From Pseudomonadota bacterium (GTDB lineage Bacteria > Pseudomonadota > Gammaproteobacteria > Pseudomonadales > Moraxellaceae), in NCBI GenBank assembly GCA_021851865.1, contig JAJZBU010000001.1, forward strand, positions 120,685 through 184,684: a stretch of 64,000 nucleotides of DNA, read 5' to 3'. The notes below the pieces were generated by a model, which was not told the origin of the DNA, searched no databases, and saw nothing but the letters and a program-made list of their open reading frames with translations. Below, one piece after another: positions 20,514-29,269 of the stretch; position 1 is the stretch's first letter; each line of letters opens with the position of its first letter. Position numbers and translations under genes: made by a program.

Positions 20514-20942
20514 ATGAAATTTCATAATGCGGTGACGGCTCTGATACTGGGCATGGTGATGGCGATGGCCGCTGACGCGGAGATCGACGTCATCGTCAAC
20601 ACCAGTTATGTGGTCGGTAATGCGAGCTATGGTGACATCGCCAAAGTCTTTCTCGCCAAGGCCGGCACTCTCCCCGGTGGCGGCATCCTGGTGCCGGTTG
20701 ACCAGAATGACGGCTCACCGGCTCGGGCGACCTTTTATAGCAAGGTGACGGGCAAGAACGCTTCGCAGCTGAATGCTTATTGGTCGAAGCTGATCTTCAC
20801 CGGTCAGGGGCAGCCGCCCAAGGCGGTGGGTACGGACGCCGACGTCGCTGCTCTGGTAGCGAAGAACCCGAACATGATCGGCTATGTCCACAATGCGAGC
20901 AAAGTCAGTGGTATCAAGGTGATCGCCAAGATCGCCGAGTGA
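20514..20942 (+). CDS. Small PstS-like periplasmic binding protein
   Basis: The 142-residue protein has a signal peptide (ALILGMVMAMAADA) and one lobe-like segment resembling the phosphate-binding PstS family: NTSYVVGNASYGDIAKVFL, VPVDQNDGSPARATFYSKVT, LNAYWSKLIFTGQGQPP and NPNMIGYVHNAS. At half the size of PstS it cannot form the usual two-lobed trap. Similar short proteins sit beside porins in other gammaproteobacteria. AGGAGG lies before the ATG. No permease or ATPase gene is nearby, so an ordinary ABC uptake role is doubtful. Confidence 0.78.
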   Translation: MKFHNAVTALILGMVMAMAADAEIDVIVNTSYVVGNASYGDIAKVFLAKAGTLPGGGILVPVDQNDGSPARATFYSKVTGKNASQLNAYWSKLIFTGQGQPPKAVGTDADVAALVAKNPNMIGYVHNASKVSGIKVIAKIAE

Positions 20943-20946
20943 GAGG

Positions 20947-21105
20947 ATGATGATCAGACCGCCAGCATCGCAGGTAGAGATCTGGCGGTCTATACCTCTT
21001 GCCAGGATCGTGTCCCCGGCCGTGTATATCTGGGATCAGGCGATGCACAGAAGCTGGCGCCTGATTCGCCGCTATGACCTGCACTGCCAGCTGCGGCGCA
21101 ACTAG
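20947..21105 (+). CDS. Possible 52-residue basic protein
   Basis: An ATG ATG pair preceded by GAGAGG opens four bases after the PstS-like stop and runs 52 codons to TAG. The product starts MMIRPPASQVEIWRSIPL and has a basic C-terminal part (HRSWRLIRRYDLHCQLRR). I recognise no family. The good ribosome site and tight spacing favour translation. Against it, a perfect 10-bp inverted repeat lies inside the first third of the frame. Confidence 0.35.
   Translation: MMIRPPASQVEIWRSIPLARIVSPAVYIWDQAMHRSWRLIRRYDLHCQLRRN
20956..20991 (+). terminator. Hairpin after the porin/PstS-like pair
   Basis: AGACCGCCAG and CTGGCGGTCT pair perfectly (10 bp) around a 16-base loop, 14 bases after the PstS-like stop. 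Only a weak pyrimidine stretch (ATACCTCTT) follows, so termination or mRNA end protection are both possible. It overlaps the possible 52-codon gene. Confidence 0.4.
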
Positions 21106-21141
21106 GCATCCGGAGCGAGCGAGGGAACGACAACATCAAGT

Positions 21142-22272
21142 TCAGCGTCGTCGCCAGCGCTCGAGCAAGCTGATGATCTGGTGGGTGCCGCGCTGCAATA
21201 GGCGATGCCAGTGATTTCGTGTTGCAGCCAGCAGCAGCTCGGAGGCGGCAAAGTCCGCCGTCAGCATCGCCAGGATGCGATCGGAGAACTCCTCCGATTC
21301 GACCTCAAGATTGGCTTCAAGATTCCAGAACATGCCCCAGCGGTCCATGTTGCTCGAGCCGAGAGAGCACCACCGGTCGCACAGATAGACCTTGGTGTGA
21401 AGAAAACGTGGCCGATACTGGTAGGTCTTGACGCCGTGAGCGGTGAGGCGGGCGAGGAAACTGTGGCTGAGCAGGCCGATCAGCGGATGGTCGTTGTGCT
21501 GTCCGGGGATGAGAAGACGCACGTCGACACCACGTTGTGCGGCTTGTCGCAGGGCTTTGCGCAGTCGTCGTGGCGGCAGGAAATATGGTGTGGCGAGCCA
21601 GATACGCTGGCGCGCGTGTGCCATGGCGCGTAGCAAGCTGGCCTGGAGGTGCAACGGTAGATCGGCTTGGCTGGCACTGACGCGTGCACGCAAAGCCCCG
21701 GTGGGCGTGTTTGTTGTTGGCAGAGATGACTGACGGCCTTGCCAGACGCTGTCGAAAAGACAGCACCATTGTGCGACGATCGCACCTTGCATCGCCACCA
21801 TGGTTTCGCGCCAGGGCGCTGGTGCAGACTGCGCGAAGTCATCGCTGATGCCGGCGCCACCGGTGTAGGCGAGATCATCGATGATGAGAATTTTACGATG
21901 ATCACGTAGCAGGCTGCGCAGCGGATGTCGCCAGTGCGGTGGATTGTAGATGCGAAAGTGGATATCGGCCTGGATCAGCCGTCGCCGGTCGGCGCTGTTC
22001 ATGCCTTGGGCGCCGAAGCCATCGATGAGCAGGCGTATATCGAGACCGCGTTCCCGGGCGGCGATCAGCGCCGTGATGATCTGAGTGCAAATGTTTCCGG
22101 AATCAACCAGATAGAGTTCGATCCAAATGCGTCTTGTCGCCGTTGCAAGGTGGGCGAGCAGGTGCGGGTAGAAAGTGGCGCCATCGATCAGCAGTTCAAG
22201 GTCGGTGGCTGAACTCCAGTCGAAGGACGGCGTATTGAGATGGCGCAGAGCTAGCAGTTTATCGGGATGCAT
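21142..22272 (-). CDS. Cardiolipin synthase-like phospholipase D family protein
   Basis: The 376-residue protein has two HKD catalytic motifs: DHRKILIIDDLAYTGG in the first half and HTKVYLCDRW with GSSNMDRWG in the second, the standard pseudo-dimer of the PLD superfamily. It lacks the N-terminal membrane segments of ClsA and so resembles ClsB/YbhO. It probably joins phosphatidyl groups to form cardiolipin at the inner membrane; activity on another phospholipid or nucleic acid cannot be excluded. Its start overlaps the end of the TauE/SafE-like gene by 14 bases, which suggests cotranscription with the cbb3 assembly genes. Confidence 0.85.
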   Translation of the reverse strand: MHPDKLLALRHLNTPSFDWSSATDLELLIDGATFYPHLLAHLATATRRIWIELYLVDSGNICTQIITALIAARERGLDIRLLIDGFGAQGMNSADRRRLIQADIHFRIYNPPHWRHPLRSLLRDHRKILIIDDLAYTGGAGISDDFAQSAPAPWRETMVAMQGAIVAQWCCLFDSVWQGRQSSLPTTNTPTGALRARVSASQADLPLHLQASLLRAMAHARQRIWLATPYFLPPRRLRKALRQAAQRGVDVRLLIPGQHNDHPLIGLLSHSFLARLTAHGVKTYQYRPRFLHTKVYLCDRWCSLGSSNMDRWGMFWNLEANLEVESEEFSDRILAMLTADFAASELLLAATRNHWHRLLQRGTHQIISLLERWRRR

Positions 22273-23002
22273 CGGCGGGCATGGACATGTTGGGCATGTT
22301 CATGTTCATCGGCATGCCGTGCGCATGTGCACGCTGCATCATGGCGACGGCAAAAATGGTCCACAGGCCGAAGGTGATGAGCAGTGTGCCGCTGAGCTGG
22401 CGTAGATGATAGGTCGACAAAAAGCGCTGCAGACGCTGCGCCATGCCACCGGCCAGGAGCATCATCGGCAGGGTGCCGATACCGAAGGCGAGCATGGAGA
22501 GGGCAGCGAGGCTGCTTTCGGCGCTGCTCGCTGCCAGGGCGAGAGCGGCATAGACCATGCCACAGGGCAGAAATCCCCAAAGCATGCCGGCGAGGAGCGA
22601 CTGTGGGAGGTGACGCATAGGCAGAAGACGGCGAGCATGCGGAGCGATATACCGCCACAGAGGGTTTCCTAGCGCTTCCAGATAGATCAGCAGACGCGAC
22701 CAGCCCGCCAGATAGAGCCCCATCAGGATCATCAACAGAGCGCTCAGCAGACGCGGCCAGAGCCAAAAGGAGGCCGCCGGCAACATGCGCATGCTGACGG
22801 CTCCGACGATCAGCCCGAGCAGGGTGTAAGTCAGGATACGCCCTAAGTTGTAGGCGACAATGCGTGACCAGCGTTGCGTCGGTGTGGCGCCTTGCACCCC
22901 CATGCCGAGAGCCGAGCTGATACCACCGCACATGCCCAGGCAGTGCCCGCTGCTGAGCAGGCCGACACTCATGTTACTGATCAGGATGGGTGCTGCACTC
23001 AT
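22259..23002 (-). CDS. TauE/SafE-like (UreH-domain) membrane protein of the cco cluster
   Basis: The 247-residue polytopic protein has about six membrane segments and the family start LISNMSVGLLSSGHCLGMCGG, with Cys and His in GHCLGMCGG. LWGFLPCGMVYAALALA repeats a similar Cys-containing helix. Proteins of this type lie beside ccoS in many cbb3 oxidase clusters and are suspected to take part in copper supply or oxidase maturation, by analogy with DsbD-like metal transporters. The C-terminus has a Met/His-rich tail (HAHGMPMNMNMPNMSMP), which fits copper handling. The role is inference. Confidence 0.8.
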   Translation of the reverse strand: MSAAPILISNMSVGLLSSGHCLGMCGGISSALGMGVQGATPTQRWSRIVAYNLGRILTYTLLGLIVGAVSMRMLPAASFWLWPRLLSALLMILMGLYLAGWSRLLIYLEALGNPLWRYIAPHARRLLPMRHLPQSLLAGMLWGFLPCGMVYAALALAASSAESSLAALSMLAFGIGTLPMMLLAGGMAQRLQRFLSTYHLRQLSGTLLITFGLWTIFAVAMMQRAHAHGMPMNMNMPNMSMPADASR

Positions 23003-23190
23003 GGTTCGAGAGGGTGATCATCGTGTGGTGGCGCCGCTTTGTTATGGCGATCGCGGTCTTCATAAATGACCCGCCACGAGGCCCCTTCAGGGTCGTCATA
23101 TTGGCCATTGTTGATCGCCCAGATCAAGGCCCAGGCGCCTATGCCGAGCATCAAAAGGCTCAACGGAATAAGAAAATACATGGCCTGCAT
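22999..23190 (-). CDS. ccoS: cbb3 oxidase maturation protein CcoS
   Basis: The 63-residue protein has one membrane segment (MYFLIPLSLLMLGIGAWALIW) followed by the CcoS signature NNGQYDDPEGASWRVIYED. CcoS is needed for cofactor insertion into cbb3 oxidase. Its stop overlaps the next gene by four bases. It is separated from ccoI by the HD-GYP gene, whereas ccoI and ccoS are usually adjacent. The start may be the ATG at 23190 or the one three codons later. Confidence 0.92.
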   Translation of the reverse strand: MQAMYFLIPLSLLMLGIGAWALIWAINNGQYDDPEGASWRVIYEDRDRHNKAAPPHDDHPLEP

Positions 23191-23250
23191 GACCTAGCCT
23201 CCGGCAGTCCCGATGAGACGATCATAGCACGTCAGATTCGTCTATGGCGC

Positions 23251-24816
23251 TTACAGTGGCTGGGCCATTTTTTTCATGAAGCGCAAAAAGGCTTCGGTCA
23301 GGAGTGGATCGAACTGATGCCCGGCAGCGTTGGCGATATACTCCAGTGCTTGTTGATCGGGCCAACGTTCGCGATAGGGACGATGGCTGGTCAGTGCATG
23401 ATGAACGTCAAACAAGGCGGTGATGCGTGCGCTCAGGGGAATGTTGTCGCCCTTGATCTGGTGCGGATAGCCACTACCGTCGAAATGTTCATGATGGTAC
23501 AGGGCCATCTCGGCGGCCATGCTCATAAACTGCGAGGCACCTTCGATCGAACGTGCTGCCACCAGGAGTTCGCTACCGCGCCGCGCATGTTCGCGCATAT
23601 GCTGTTGTTCCTGCTCATCGAGGGTCGCCGGCTTGTTGCGGATCTGACTATGGACGGTCAGCTTGCCGAGATCGTGCAGAAGATAGGCGATGCCAATTTG
23701 CTGGATGAAGCGACCGGTCAGGACGTTTTCGAAGCCGGGCTGCTCGCGCAGAAAAAGGCAGAAGTCCTCGATGGTTTTTTTCTGTGTGAGAGACTGCTGC
23801 AGATTTTGCTCAGGACAGTTGCCATCGGCGAGACTGGAGAGCAGGCTGACGGCGGCCGTCTGCGAGCCTTGGATCTGTTCGTGCAGCCAATGGTTGTCAA
23901 AGGCGAGGGATATGCGGTCGCAGAATACTTCCAGCAAACTGCGTTCGATCTCGCTGAGTGGCAGACAGGGGCTGAGATAGATGACGAACTCCAGTTGTTC
24001 CTGGACGACGATATAGAGGGTGTCGATGGGGTCGGCATGGATGTGGTGCCGCTCTTGCAAAACACGCTGTACCAGCGCATGGGCCTCATGTTCGGGGGGG
24101 AGCGCATGACAGCGACTGAGATCTTCGTAGATGCCTGTGGCGGCGATGATCTGCAAGTTTTCCGTGCTTATCGCCTCGGGGCGGTAGGCCAAGCAAATAG
24201 AGCCGTGCATGCCGATTTGCAGTAAAGCATTGATCTGACGCAACAGGCCGGAGGCAAAGTCGCGCAGCGACTGGATGTGATCGAGCGATGACGATGCACG
24301 GATGATTTTGTGCAGGCCGAGGCGGTGATTTTCGAGGGCGTTCAAAGACTCGTAAGCGCGCAGAGAAGAGATGACCGTGGTGAAGAGTTTTTGTGTGGTC
24401 AGCTCGGTTTTGGCCTTGTAGTCGTTGATGTCGTAGCTGACGATGACTTCCTGTTCCGGCGCCTGTCCTGGTTGTCCCGTGCGCAGAACGATGCGGCAGA
24501 TATGGTTGCCGAGTTCCTCGCGGATGCGATGCACGAGGCGCAGACCGGCGTCATCGGTCTCCATGACCACATCAAGCAGCAACACGGCGATGTCCTGTTG
24601 CTGACTCATGATCTCAAAAGCTTCCGACGCTGAATAGGCGCTGATCAACTCGAGCTTGCGGCCGTGGTAGTCGATGTTGCGCAGTGCCAAACGTGTGACC
24701 GAATGGACGTCGGGTTCATCGTCGGCGATGAGGACTTTCCATGGCTCCTGAGAAGGAGGGACGGCCTCATCAGGCGCGTCGTCGATCAGCCAGTTGTCAT
24801 CCAAGCCATCTTCCAT
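23251..24816 (-). CDS. Response regulator with DUF3369-like middle and HD-GYP output
   Basis: The 521-residue protein has an N-terminal receiver (VLIADDEPDVHSV; acceptor Asp in VLLLDVVME), a middle sensor-like region of the DUF3369 type, and a C-terminal HD-GYP phosphodiesterase domain. The metal and active-site motifs are present: LLHDLGK, HARRGSELL, HHEHFDGSGYP. It therefore probably hydrolyses cyclic di-GMP. The ATG at 24816 is chosen because AGGGA lies nine bases before it; an upstream GTG at 24873 has no ribosome site. It sits inside the cbb3 assembly cluster, in the same orientation, with 60-85 base gaps on either side. Confidence 0.9.
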   Translation of the reverse strand: MEDGLDDNWLIDDAPDEAVPPSQEPWKVLIADDEPDVHSVTRLALRNIDYHGRKLELISAYSASEAFEIMSQQQDIAVLLLDVVMETDDAGLRLVHRIREELGNHICRIVLRTGQPGQAPEQEVIVSYDINDYKAKTELTTQKLFTTVISSLRAYESLNALENHRLGLHKIIRASSSLDHIQSLRDFASGLLRQINALLQIGMHGSICLAYRPEAISTENLQIIAATGIYEDLSRCHALPPEHEAHALVQRVLQERHHIHADPIDTLYIVVQEQLEFVIYLSPCLPLSEIERSLLEVFCDRISLAFDNHWLHEQIQGSQTAAVSLLSSLADGNCPEQNLQQSLTQKKTIEDFCLFLREQPGFENVLTGRFIQQIGIAYLLHDLGKLTVHSQIRNKPATLDEQEQQHMREHARRGSELLVAARSIEGASQFMSMAAEMALYHHEHFDGSGYPHQIKGDNIPLSARITALFDVHHALTSHRPYRERWPDQQALEYIANAAGHQFDPLLTEAFLRFMKKMAQPL

Positions 24817-24900
24817 TATCGGCTTCCCTATACTCAATAGAACCTGCCATGAGTCTAGAGTATCGTCCTGCACTTGTCAGGCAGGGAGGCGTTCGATTGA

Positions 24901-27309
24901 TCATTTATGCGGCAGAATCTGTCGCAATCTGCGGGCATTGAAGACGACCAGCAGAGAACTGCCGGACATGCCGAGTGCCGCTAGGTAGGGGGGAATATGC
25001 CCAGCGGCGGCGAGGGGAACGACGATGAGGTTGTAGAGCAGAGCCCAGAGCAGGTTTTCGCGCATGATGACGCGGCAGCGGCGGGCGTGTGCCATGGCCC
25101 TGGGGATCAGGTCGAGATGATTGTTGAGCAGCAGTGCGTCAGCCTGCGCGCAGGCTAGATCGCTGCCTTCTCCCATAGCGATGGAGAGATCGGCGCGGGC
25201 GAGGACGGGTGCATCATTGATGCCGTCACCGAGCATCAGCACCCGTTGACCACGGGTTTGCATCTGCTCCACGGCCGCCAATTTACCGGCCGGCGTCAGT
25301 TGCGCCATGGCTCGTTCTGCGGGCAAGCCCAGTTGCCTGGCGGTGGCGGCGACGCGCGGGGCTTGATCGCCACTAAAGATGTAGACGCGCTGACCGTGAC
25401 GCTGCAGAGCTTCGACGCAGGCCGGCGCTTGGGCGCGCAAGCTGTCCTGCAGCCCGATCCAGGCGATGAGCTCATCTTCGCGCGTCAGTGCCAACCAGAG
25501 TTGCTCCGGAGCGAGGTCGTCCGGTGGTGAAAGACCCGGGCAGGCCCAGTCGGCGCGCCCCAGGCGATAGCGTACACCATCGATCGAGCCACGCACGCCA
25601 TGTGCCTCCTGCTGCAGTTCCAGGGCCACCCGTGGTGAGCTCGGCGTATGCGCGTGAAAAGCGCGGGCGATGGGGTGCTGCGAGTGTGCTTCGAGGGCAT
25701 GCGCAATGTCGAGCACCGCGAGGTGCGATAAGCCCTGCGTCTGGATGGTCGTGCATTGCAGTTGTCCGGTGCTCAAGGTGCCGGTCTTGTCAAAGACGAC
25801 GGTGTCACAGTCGACCAGTTGATCGAGAAAGTGTCCCCGTGCGATCAACAGGCCTTCCCGGGCGAGCGCGGTGGTGGCATAGGTCAGGGCTATGGGAATG
25901 GCCAGAGACAAAGCGCAGGGACAGGTGGCGACGAGGACCGCGATGGTACTCCATAGGGCACGGGAAGGGTCGTGTCCTTGCCAGTAGAACCAAGTGGCCG
26001 CCGCCACCAGCAACAAGCCGAGAACGATCCAGGCAGCGATGCGGTCGGCGAGCAGGGCTAGTTTTGGTTTGCCAGCTTGGGCGCGCGACAGCAGTTGTTG
26101 CAACTGTGCCAGGGTGCTGTCCTGGCTGCCCGCGGTGACGCGTATCTGTAGTGCTTGTGCGAGATTAAGGCTGCCGGCGACGATGCGCTGGCCGCAGCGT
26201 TTGGGTACGGGCAGAGACTCGCCGCTGAGCAGGCTTTCGTCGACCTGAGCCTCCGCTGTCATCAGTTCGCCGTCACAGGGAACGCGCTCTCCCGGCTTGA
26301 CCAGAAGGAGGTCATCGCAGGCGACGCTCAGGGTCGAGACGCGCTGCACTTGGCCGTCCGCGAGGCGCCAGGCCAGCCTTGGCGCCAGGGCTTCGATATT
26401 GGCTTGTATTTCGCCAGCACGGCGGCGCGCGCGCAGTTCGATGAAGCGGCCGCTGCTGACGATGAAGATGAGCATGCTGACGCTGTCGAAATAGGTCTCG
26501 CCCTGACCGCGCAGCATGGCGTAGACGCTGGCGGCATAGGTGCTGAGAACGGCGAGGCTGAGTGGCAGGTCCATGTTCATATGGGCGTGTCGCAAACCTT
26601 GCCAGGAGCGTCGATAGAAGGGCCAGCCGGCATAGAAGACGACCGGCGTCGCGACGAAGAAAGTGATCAGACGGAGGAAATCACGCTGCAAAGCGCTGAT
26701 ATTTTGCCACGCACCCAGATACAGTCCCATGGCGAACATCATCGCCTGCAGGGCGCCGAGGCCGGCGATGGCAAGGCGCAGCATCTCGCGTTTTTCGTTC
26801 TTTTGAGGTGCATTCTCGCCGGCGATCTGAAAGGGGCTGGCGCGATAACCGATGGCCTCAATGGTGGCGATGATCTCGACCAAGCTCAGTCGTTCGTCGT
26901 AGCTCACCGTCAAGCGTTCACTGGTGATGTTGACGTTGACCGATTGCAGGCCGGGCAGACGCTGCAGGCAGTTTTCGATCAGCCAGGCGCAGGCAGGACA
27001 GGTCATGCCGGCAAGACTCAATTGGGCGTGCTGTCGCTGTCCCTGCTGCTGTACATAGATGGAGCGCAGGGCGGGATGATCGAGGGCCGGTAGATCGGGC
27101 AGCGGCGGCGGCAACTGCTCGAGCGGTTGTGCCGGTTTTTGCCGACGCAGATAGTAGTCTTCACCACCATGTTCGATGATGGCCTCGGCGACGGCACGGC
27201 AGCCGGCACAACACATCGGACGCACCTGCCCCTGCCAGATGAGTTCGTGACGAGGTCCTGCCGTCAGCGTCAGACCACAATGGAAGCAGATGTTCGTTGC
27301 AGTTGACAC
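24901..27309 (-). CDS. ccoI: Copper-transporting P-type ATPase CcoI
   Basis: The 802-residue ATPase supplies copper for cbb3 oxidase assembly. The N-terminus has a Cys-rich metal site (CFHCGL, MCCAGCRAVAEAI), then a heavy-metal-associated domain with GMTCPACAWLIENC. Eight membrane helices follow, with the transport motif ATCPCALSLAIP. The phosphorylation site DKTGTLS and hinge MLGDGINDAPVL are intact. This N-terminal double-metal layout is that of CcoI/FixI rather than the detoxifying CopA. It uses a GTG start three bases after the ccoH stop. Confidence 0.95.
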   Translation of the reverse strand: MSTATNICFHCGLTLTAGPRHELIWQGQVRPMCCAGCRAVAEAIIEHGGEDYYLRRQKPAQPLEQLPPPLPDLPALDHPALRSIYVQQQGQRQHAQLSLAGMTCPACAWLIENCLQRLPGLQSVNVNITSERLTVSYDERLSLVEIIATIEAIGYRASPFQIAGENAPQKNEKREMLRLAIAGLGALQAMMFAMGLYLGAWQNISALQRDFLRLITFFVATPVVFYAGWPFYRRSWQGLRHAHMNMDLPLSLAVLSTYAASVYAMLRGQGETYFDSVSMLIFIVSSGRFIELRARRRAGEIQANIEALAPRLAWRLADGQVQRVSTLSVACDDLLLVKPGERVPCDGELMTAEAQVDESLLSGESLPVPKRCGQRIVAGSLNLAQALQIRVTAGSQDSTLAQLQQLLSRAQAGKPKLALLADRIAAWIVLGLLLVAAATWFYWQGHDPSRALWSTIAVLVATCPCALSLAIPIALTYATTALAREGLLIARGHFLDQLVDCDTVVFDKTGTLSTGQLQCTTIQTQGLSHLAVLDIAHALEAHSQHPIARAFHAHTPSSPRVALELQQEAHGVRGSIDGVRYRLGRADWACPGLSPPDDLAPEQLWLALTREDELIAWIGLQDSLRAQAPACVEALQRHGQRVYIFSGDQAPRVAATARQLGLPAERAMAQLTPAGKLAAVEQMQTRGQRVLMLGDGINDAPVLARADLSIAMGEGSDLACAQADALLLNNHLDLIPRAMAHARRCRVIMRENLLWALLYNLIVVPLAAAGHIPPYLAALGMSGSSLLVVFNARRLRQILPHK

Positions 27310-27312
27310 GGC

Positions 27313-27804
27313 TTAGGGTGCGTTCAGGGTGACATGGGTGAAGGGGAAGTCGACGTCGCCGACGAGTCGCCAATCATGAGTGCTGAGCAAGATGTAATGG
27401 TGGCCATGGACGTCGGCCGGTAAAACAGCGGCATAATGTTGCCCACCGAGATTTTGCAGATGGGGTTGGATGTCCTGAGTCGAATCGATCGGATGCGGCA
27501 GGCGTAAGCTGAGATCCTGGAGATGGAGCGGGGCATTGCCGAGGAGTTGCATGTGCAGAACGTGCTGTCCGGCATCGTAGTTGAGATCCGCGTGGATGGC
27601 CAACTGACGAGCCTTGGCGTCACGAGCCAGTTGTTCATTGATATCGAGTCCGCGGTCATAGGCATCGGCGACGACGGGCATGTCGCGTCCATGCAAAGAC
27701 AAATAGACCATGACCAAGGAGATGATGACGCTGCCGAAGAGTAGCCCAAACACCAGCCAGAAGCCGGAGTGTCGCCAAGCGGGTAGTGGTGTCGTGTTCA
27801 TCAT
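27313..27804 (-). CDS. ccoH: cbb3 oxidase assembly protein CcoH (FixH)
   Basis: The 163-residue protein has one N-terminal membrane helix (GFWLVFGLLFGSVIISLVMVY) and a periplasmic beta-rich domain with the FixH pattern: SLHGRDMPVVADAYDRGLDI, ARQLAIHADLNYD, and WRLVGDVDFPF. CcoH stabilises the cbb3 complex and works with CcoI. It shares its first base with the last base of ccoG. Confidence 0.92.
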   Translation of the reverse strand: MMNTTPLPAWRHSGFWLVFGLLFGSVIISLVMVYLSLHGRDMPVVADAYDRGLDINEQLARDAKARQLAIHADLNYDAGQHVLHMQLLGNAPLHLQDLSLRLPHPIDSTQDIQPHLQNLGGQHYAAVLPADVHGHHYILLSTHDWRLVGDVDFPFTHVTLNAP

Positions 27805-29219
27805 CAGTTCCTATGCGAGTAGGGGGCAAAAAATCGGCTCGGGCTGTCGATGTCGACGTCAGGGTCTTCTTCGACGTGAGCATGAAAGTCCATATGGACT
27901 TCCGAATCCTTCAGCTCATCGGGGTTTTCGTCGAGAGTTTCGGTGATGCTGCGCATCTCGCCTGGCTGCAGCACGACGTCCTGGCGGCCTTCCATCTTGG
28001 TGCCTTGCGGCATATGCGTGAACGACAGCTCGATATGCTCGGGGCGTTGACTCTTGTTCATCACGTTGAGGATGTAGCTGTTTTCGATGTCGCCGTCGCT
28101 GGTTTCGCGATAGAGGGCATTGCGATCACGGATCACGTCAAGTCCTGCGGGGGGGCGGGTAGCGATGCTATAAACCATCAGTCCGATCATGATGATGATG
28201 GCGGCGCTATAGCCGATCAGGCGCGGGCGCAGGATATGCGTATGCTGCCCGTGCTCGAGGGCATTCTCCGAGGTATAGCGGACGAGGCCGGGGGCATAGC
28301 CCATCTGTTCCATGACATTGTCGCAGGCGTCGATACAAGCAGCGCAGGCGATGCACTCGAGCTGCAGGCCATCGCGAATATCGATGCCGGTGGGGCAGAC
28401 CTGAACGCAGAGCAGGCAATCGATGCAATCACCCAGTCCTTGTGTCTGCGGGTCGACACCATGCTTGCGCGCTCCACGCGGTTCACCACGTGCGTGATCA
28501 TAGGAGATGATCAGCGTGTCACGATCGAACATGACGCTCTGGAAGCGGCCGTAGGGGCAGGCATACATACAGATCTGCTCCCGCATCCAGCCGGCATTGA
28601 GATAGGTGGCGGCGGTGAAAATGCCGATCCAGACCCATTCACTGACGTTGGCGTTGCCGTGCAGCAAGGCCGGAATGAGTTCACGGATGGGGGCAAAATA
28701 GCCGACGAAGACGATCCCGGTCAGCAAAGAGACAGCGAGCCAGCCGAGATGTTTGAGGGTGCGTCGCCAGACTTTGTTCCAGTCGGTGTCGCTCTTGTCG
28801 AGACGCATACGGGCATTGCGATCACCTTCGATGAAGTGTTCGATGGTGATGAAGATTTTCGTCCAGACGGTCTGTGGACAGGTGTAGCCACACCAGATGC
28901 GGCCGGCAAAGACGGTGACGGCGAACAAAGCAAAAGCAGCGATGATCAAAAACCACGCCAGCAGAATGAGGTCTTGTGGCCAGATGGTCAGGCCAAAGAG
29001 ATAGAAACGGCGATGCGGAAGGTCGAAGAGCAGGCCCTGACGGCCGTGCCACTGAATCCAGGCGACTCCGATGAAGAGCGACAAGAAGCCGTAAGCGGCG
29101 AAGTTGCGCAGGTTTTCAAAGCGCCCCCGGATCGAACGCGGCTGGATCTTGACGCGCTTGCTGTAGAGTTGGACGGAGGCATCGGGAGATTGGTCTTGCG
29201 TCGGAATCTTCTCTGACAT
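27804..29219 (-). CDS. ccoG: Cupric reductase / oxidase assembly protein CcoG
   Basis: The 471-residue membrane protein has five membrane segments and two 4Fe-4S clusters: CIDCLLCVQVCPTGIDIRDG and ECIACAACIDACDNVMEQMG. A further Cys pair is in WCGYTCPQTVWT. CcoG reduces Cu(II) to Cu(I) for cbb3 assembly. A C-terminal Ig-like domain follows (NKSQRPEHIELSFTH). The ATG at 29219 (MSEKIPTQDQ) is preferred since GAGG lies nine bases upstream and CcoG proteins usually start like this; 29234 is the alternative. Confidence 0.94.
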   Translation of the reverse strand: MSEKIPTQDQSPDASVQLYSKRVKIQPRSIRGRFENLRNFAAYGFLSLFIGVAWIQWHGRQGLLFDLPHRRFYLFGLTIWPQDLILLAWFLIIAAFALFAVTVFAGRIWCGYTCPQTVWTKIFITIEHFIEGDRNARMRLDKSDTDWNKVWRRTLKHLGWLAVSLLTGIVFVGYFAPIRELIPALLHGNANVSEWVWIGIFTAATYLNAGWMREQICMYACPYGRFQSVMFDRDTLIISYDHARGEPRGARKHGVDPQTQGLGDCIDCLLCVQVCPTGIDIRDGLQLECIACAACIDACDNVMEQMGYAPGLVRYTSENALEHGQHTHILRPRLIGYSAAIIIMIGLMVYSIATRPPAGLDVIRDRNALYRETSDGDIENSYILNVMNKSQRPEHIELSFTHMPQGTKMEGRQDVVLQPGEMRSITETLDENPDELKDSEVHMDFHAHVEEDPDVDIDSPSRFFAPYSHRN

Positions 29220-29269
29220 TTCTGGCGACCTCATGCCTTGGGAAAGGGTTTTCAGCAGCGCGCCTTTCA

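Noticed and set aside
27786..29216. A 476-codon plus-strand frame
   Set aside because: It is antisense to ccoG, which has both iron-sulfur clusters intact.
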